A stretch of 64,000 bases of DNA from Anaerolineales bacterium (GTDB lineage: Bacteria > Chloroflexota > Anaerolineae > Anaerolineales > UBA11579), in the NCBI GenBank assembly GCA_026129255.1, contig JAHCIJ010000002.1:189799-253798 (forward strand), written 5' to 3'. Of the stretch, positions 63,382-64,000 are shown in pieces (positions within the stretch are counted from its first letter, which is position 1; each line of letters begins with the position of its first letter). The position numbers and the translations under genes are program-made. The notes below the pieces were generated by a model. That model did no database searches. It worked only from the letters and a program-made list of their open reading frames with translations, and was not told the origin of the DNA.

Positions 63382-63672
63382 GCGGGTGTGTACGACTACA
63401 CCAGACCGCCGAAGCCCGACCAGCGAAGGAACCATACAGCGCGCTCTTCCACAGTCAAGATGAGTTACAAACCAGCCGACGGATGGATCCTTCGCCTTCG
63501 GCTCAGGATGACAATATAAATTGCGGTGTCATCCTGAGCGGGTGTGGATGACTACACCAGACCGCCGAAGCCCGACCAGCGAAGGAACCATACAGCGCGC
63601 TCTTCCACAGTCAAGATGAGTTACAAAACCAGCCCACGGATGGATCCTTCGCCTTCGGCTCAGGATGACACC
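63370..63672. repeat. Tandem family-C hairpin repeats
   Basis: Two copies of a 156-bp unit begin at 63370 and 63526. Each has forward GTCATCCTGAGCGGGTG ... GCGAAGGAACCAT and a reverse partner GGATCCTTCGCCTTCGG ... CAGGATGAC. The first copy overlaps the prmA 3' end by 12 bp, so it supplies the last codons and the stop of prmA. Confidence 0.85.
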
Positions 63673-63735
63673 TGACCCCCCATGAGCAGGCGCCCAAATC
63701 CCAAATCCCTGATCTTCGATCTCCCAATTACCCCT

Positions 63736-63741
63736 TAGAAT
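63736..63741 (+). promoter_or_regulatory. -10 box TAGAAT for leaderless trmD
   Basis: 7 nt before ATG 63749; no Shine-Dalgarno. Confidence 0.5.
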
Positions 63742-63748
63742 CTCCTCA

Positions 63749-64000
63749 ATGCAAATAGACGTCTTTACCCTCTTCCCGGAACTCTTCCCGGCCTACCTCA
63801 ACGCCAGCATCCTCGGCCGCGCCCAGCAGGGCGGGCTGCTGTCCGTGGGCGTGCACAACATCCGCGATTACGCCACAGACAAGCACCAGGTCACCGACGA
63901 CACGCCCTTCGGCGGCGGCGGCGGCATGGTGATGAAGCCCGAGCCGATCTTCGCCGCCGTCGAGTCCGTGCTGGGCAAACCACCGGCGCAGCCGGTGGTA
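63749..64000 (+). CDS. trmD: tRNA (guanine-N1)-methyltransferase TrmD (3' end cut by window)
   Basis: 84 residues are visible. MQIDVFTLFPELFPAYLNAS at the start, VGVHNIRDYATDKHQVTDDT and FGGGGGMVMKPEP are the TrmD N-terminal signatures (SAM trefoil-knot enzyme making m1G37 in tRNA). The reading frame is open to the window end. The start is well fixed by the family N terminus and the -10 box. Confidence 0.93.
   Translation, partial: MQIDVFTLFPELFPAYLNASILGRAQQGGLLSVGVHNIRDYATDKHQVTDDTPFGGGGGMVMKPEPIFAAVESVLGKPPAQPVV

Overview
The window looks like chromosomal DNA of a member of the Chloroflexota, most probably class Anaerolineae. This is inferred from gene content: soluble Ser/Thr kinases carrying PQQ-type propellers, a DnaJ-VWA protein, a complete LivKHMGF system, a seven-gene Mrp antiporter, an HrcA/CIRCE chaperone operon, and GC-rich codons ending mostly in G or C. 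The many dispersed palindromic repeats also fit. No rRNA, tRNA, CRISPR array, transposase or prophage gene was seen. Both edges cut genes: a formylglycine-generating-enzyme-like lipoprotein on the left and trmD on the right.

Layout. 1-1.8 kb: FGE-like lipoprotein, SH3b protein, DUF971 protein and a 28-residue membrane peptide. 2.3-8.3 kb (minus): a signalling cluster of Ser/Thr kinase, PP2C phosphatase, DnaJ-VWA protein, FHA protein, a small protein and an OmpR-type regulator. 8.5-14.1 kb (plus): ornithine-cyclodeaminase-like enzyme, FAD oxidoreductase, CinA-like protein, and an amidohydrolase fused to a CYTH domain. 14.2-19.8 kb (minus): livF-G-M-H-K. 20.3-24.5 kb (plus): gyrB, a VOC protein, an immunity-like protein and folD. 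24.5-30.6 kb (minus): mrpA-G behind a 250-nt leader with an attenuator-like structure. 30.9-33.4 kb: 8-oxoguanine deaminase and carbamate kinase. 33.4-34.3 kb: an AT-rich two-gene islet. 34.3-41 kb: a glycosyltransferase, a translationally coupled operon of NuoL/M/N-like membrane proteins, and a coiled-coil protein. 41.1-44.5 kb: a tandem repeat array, then parB-parA-pfkB-like (minus). 44.7-48.2 kb: a large beta-helix surface protein. 48.2-51.8 kb: a hydrolase, then two MefA-like efflux transporters preceded by a 13-codon leader ORF containing Arg-Phe-Arg. 52.6-55.9 kb: miaB, a lipoprotein and a C39-like peptidase. 56-60.8 kb: hrcA-grpE-dnaK-dnaJ under CIRCE. 60.9-64 kb: small membrane proteins with an XRE regulator, a YdcF/SanA-like protein, prmA and the start of trmD.

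Two themes run through the window. First, many genes have a -10 hexamer 6-8 nt before the start codon and no Shine-Dalgarno sequence, which predicts leaderless mRNAs. Second, intergenic DNA is filled with at least three families of hairpin repeats. They share one architecture (GTCAT-arm ... complementary arm-ATC) but use different complementary arm sequences, and their inner stems vary with compensating changes.
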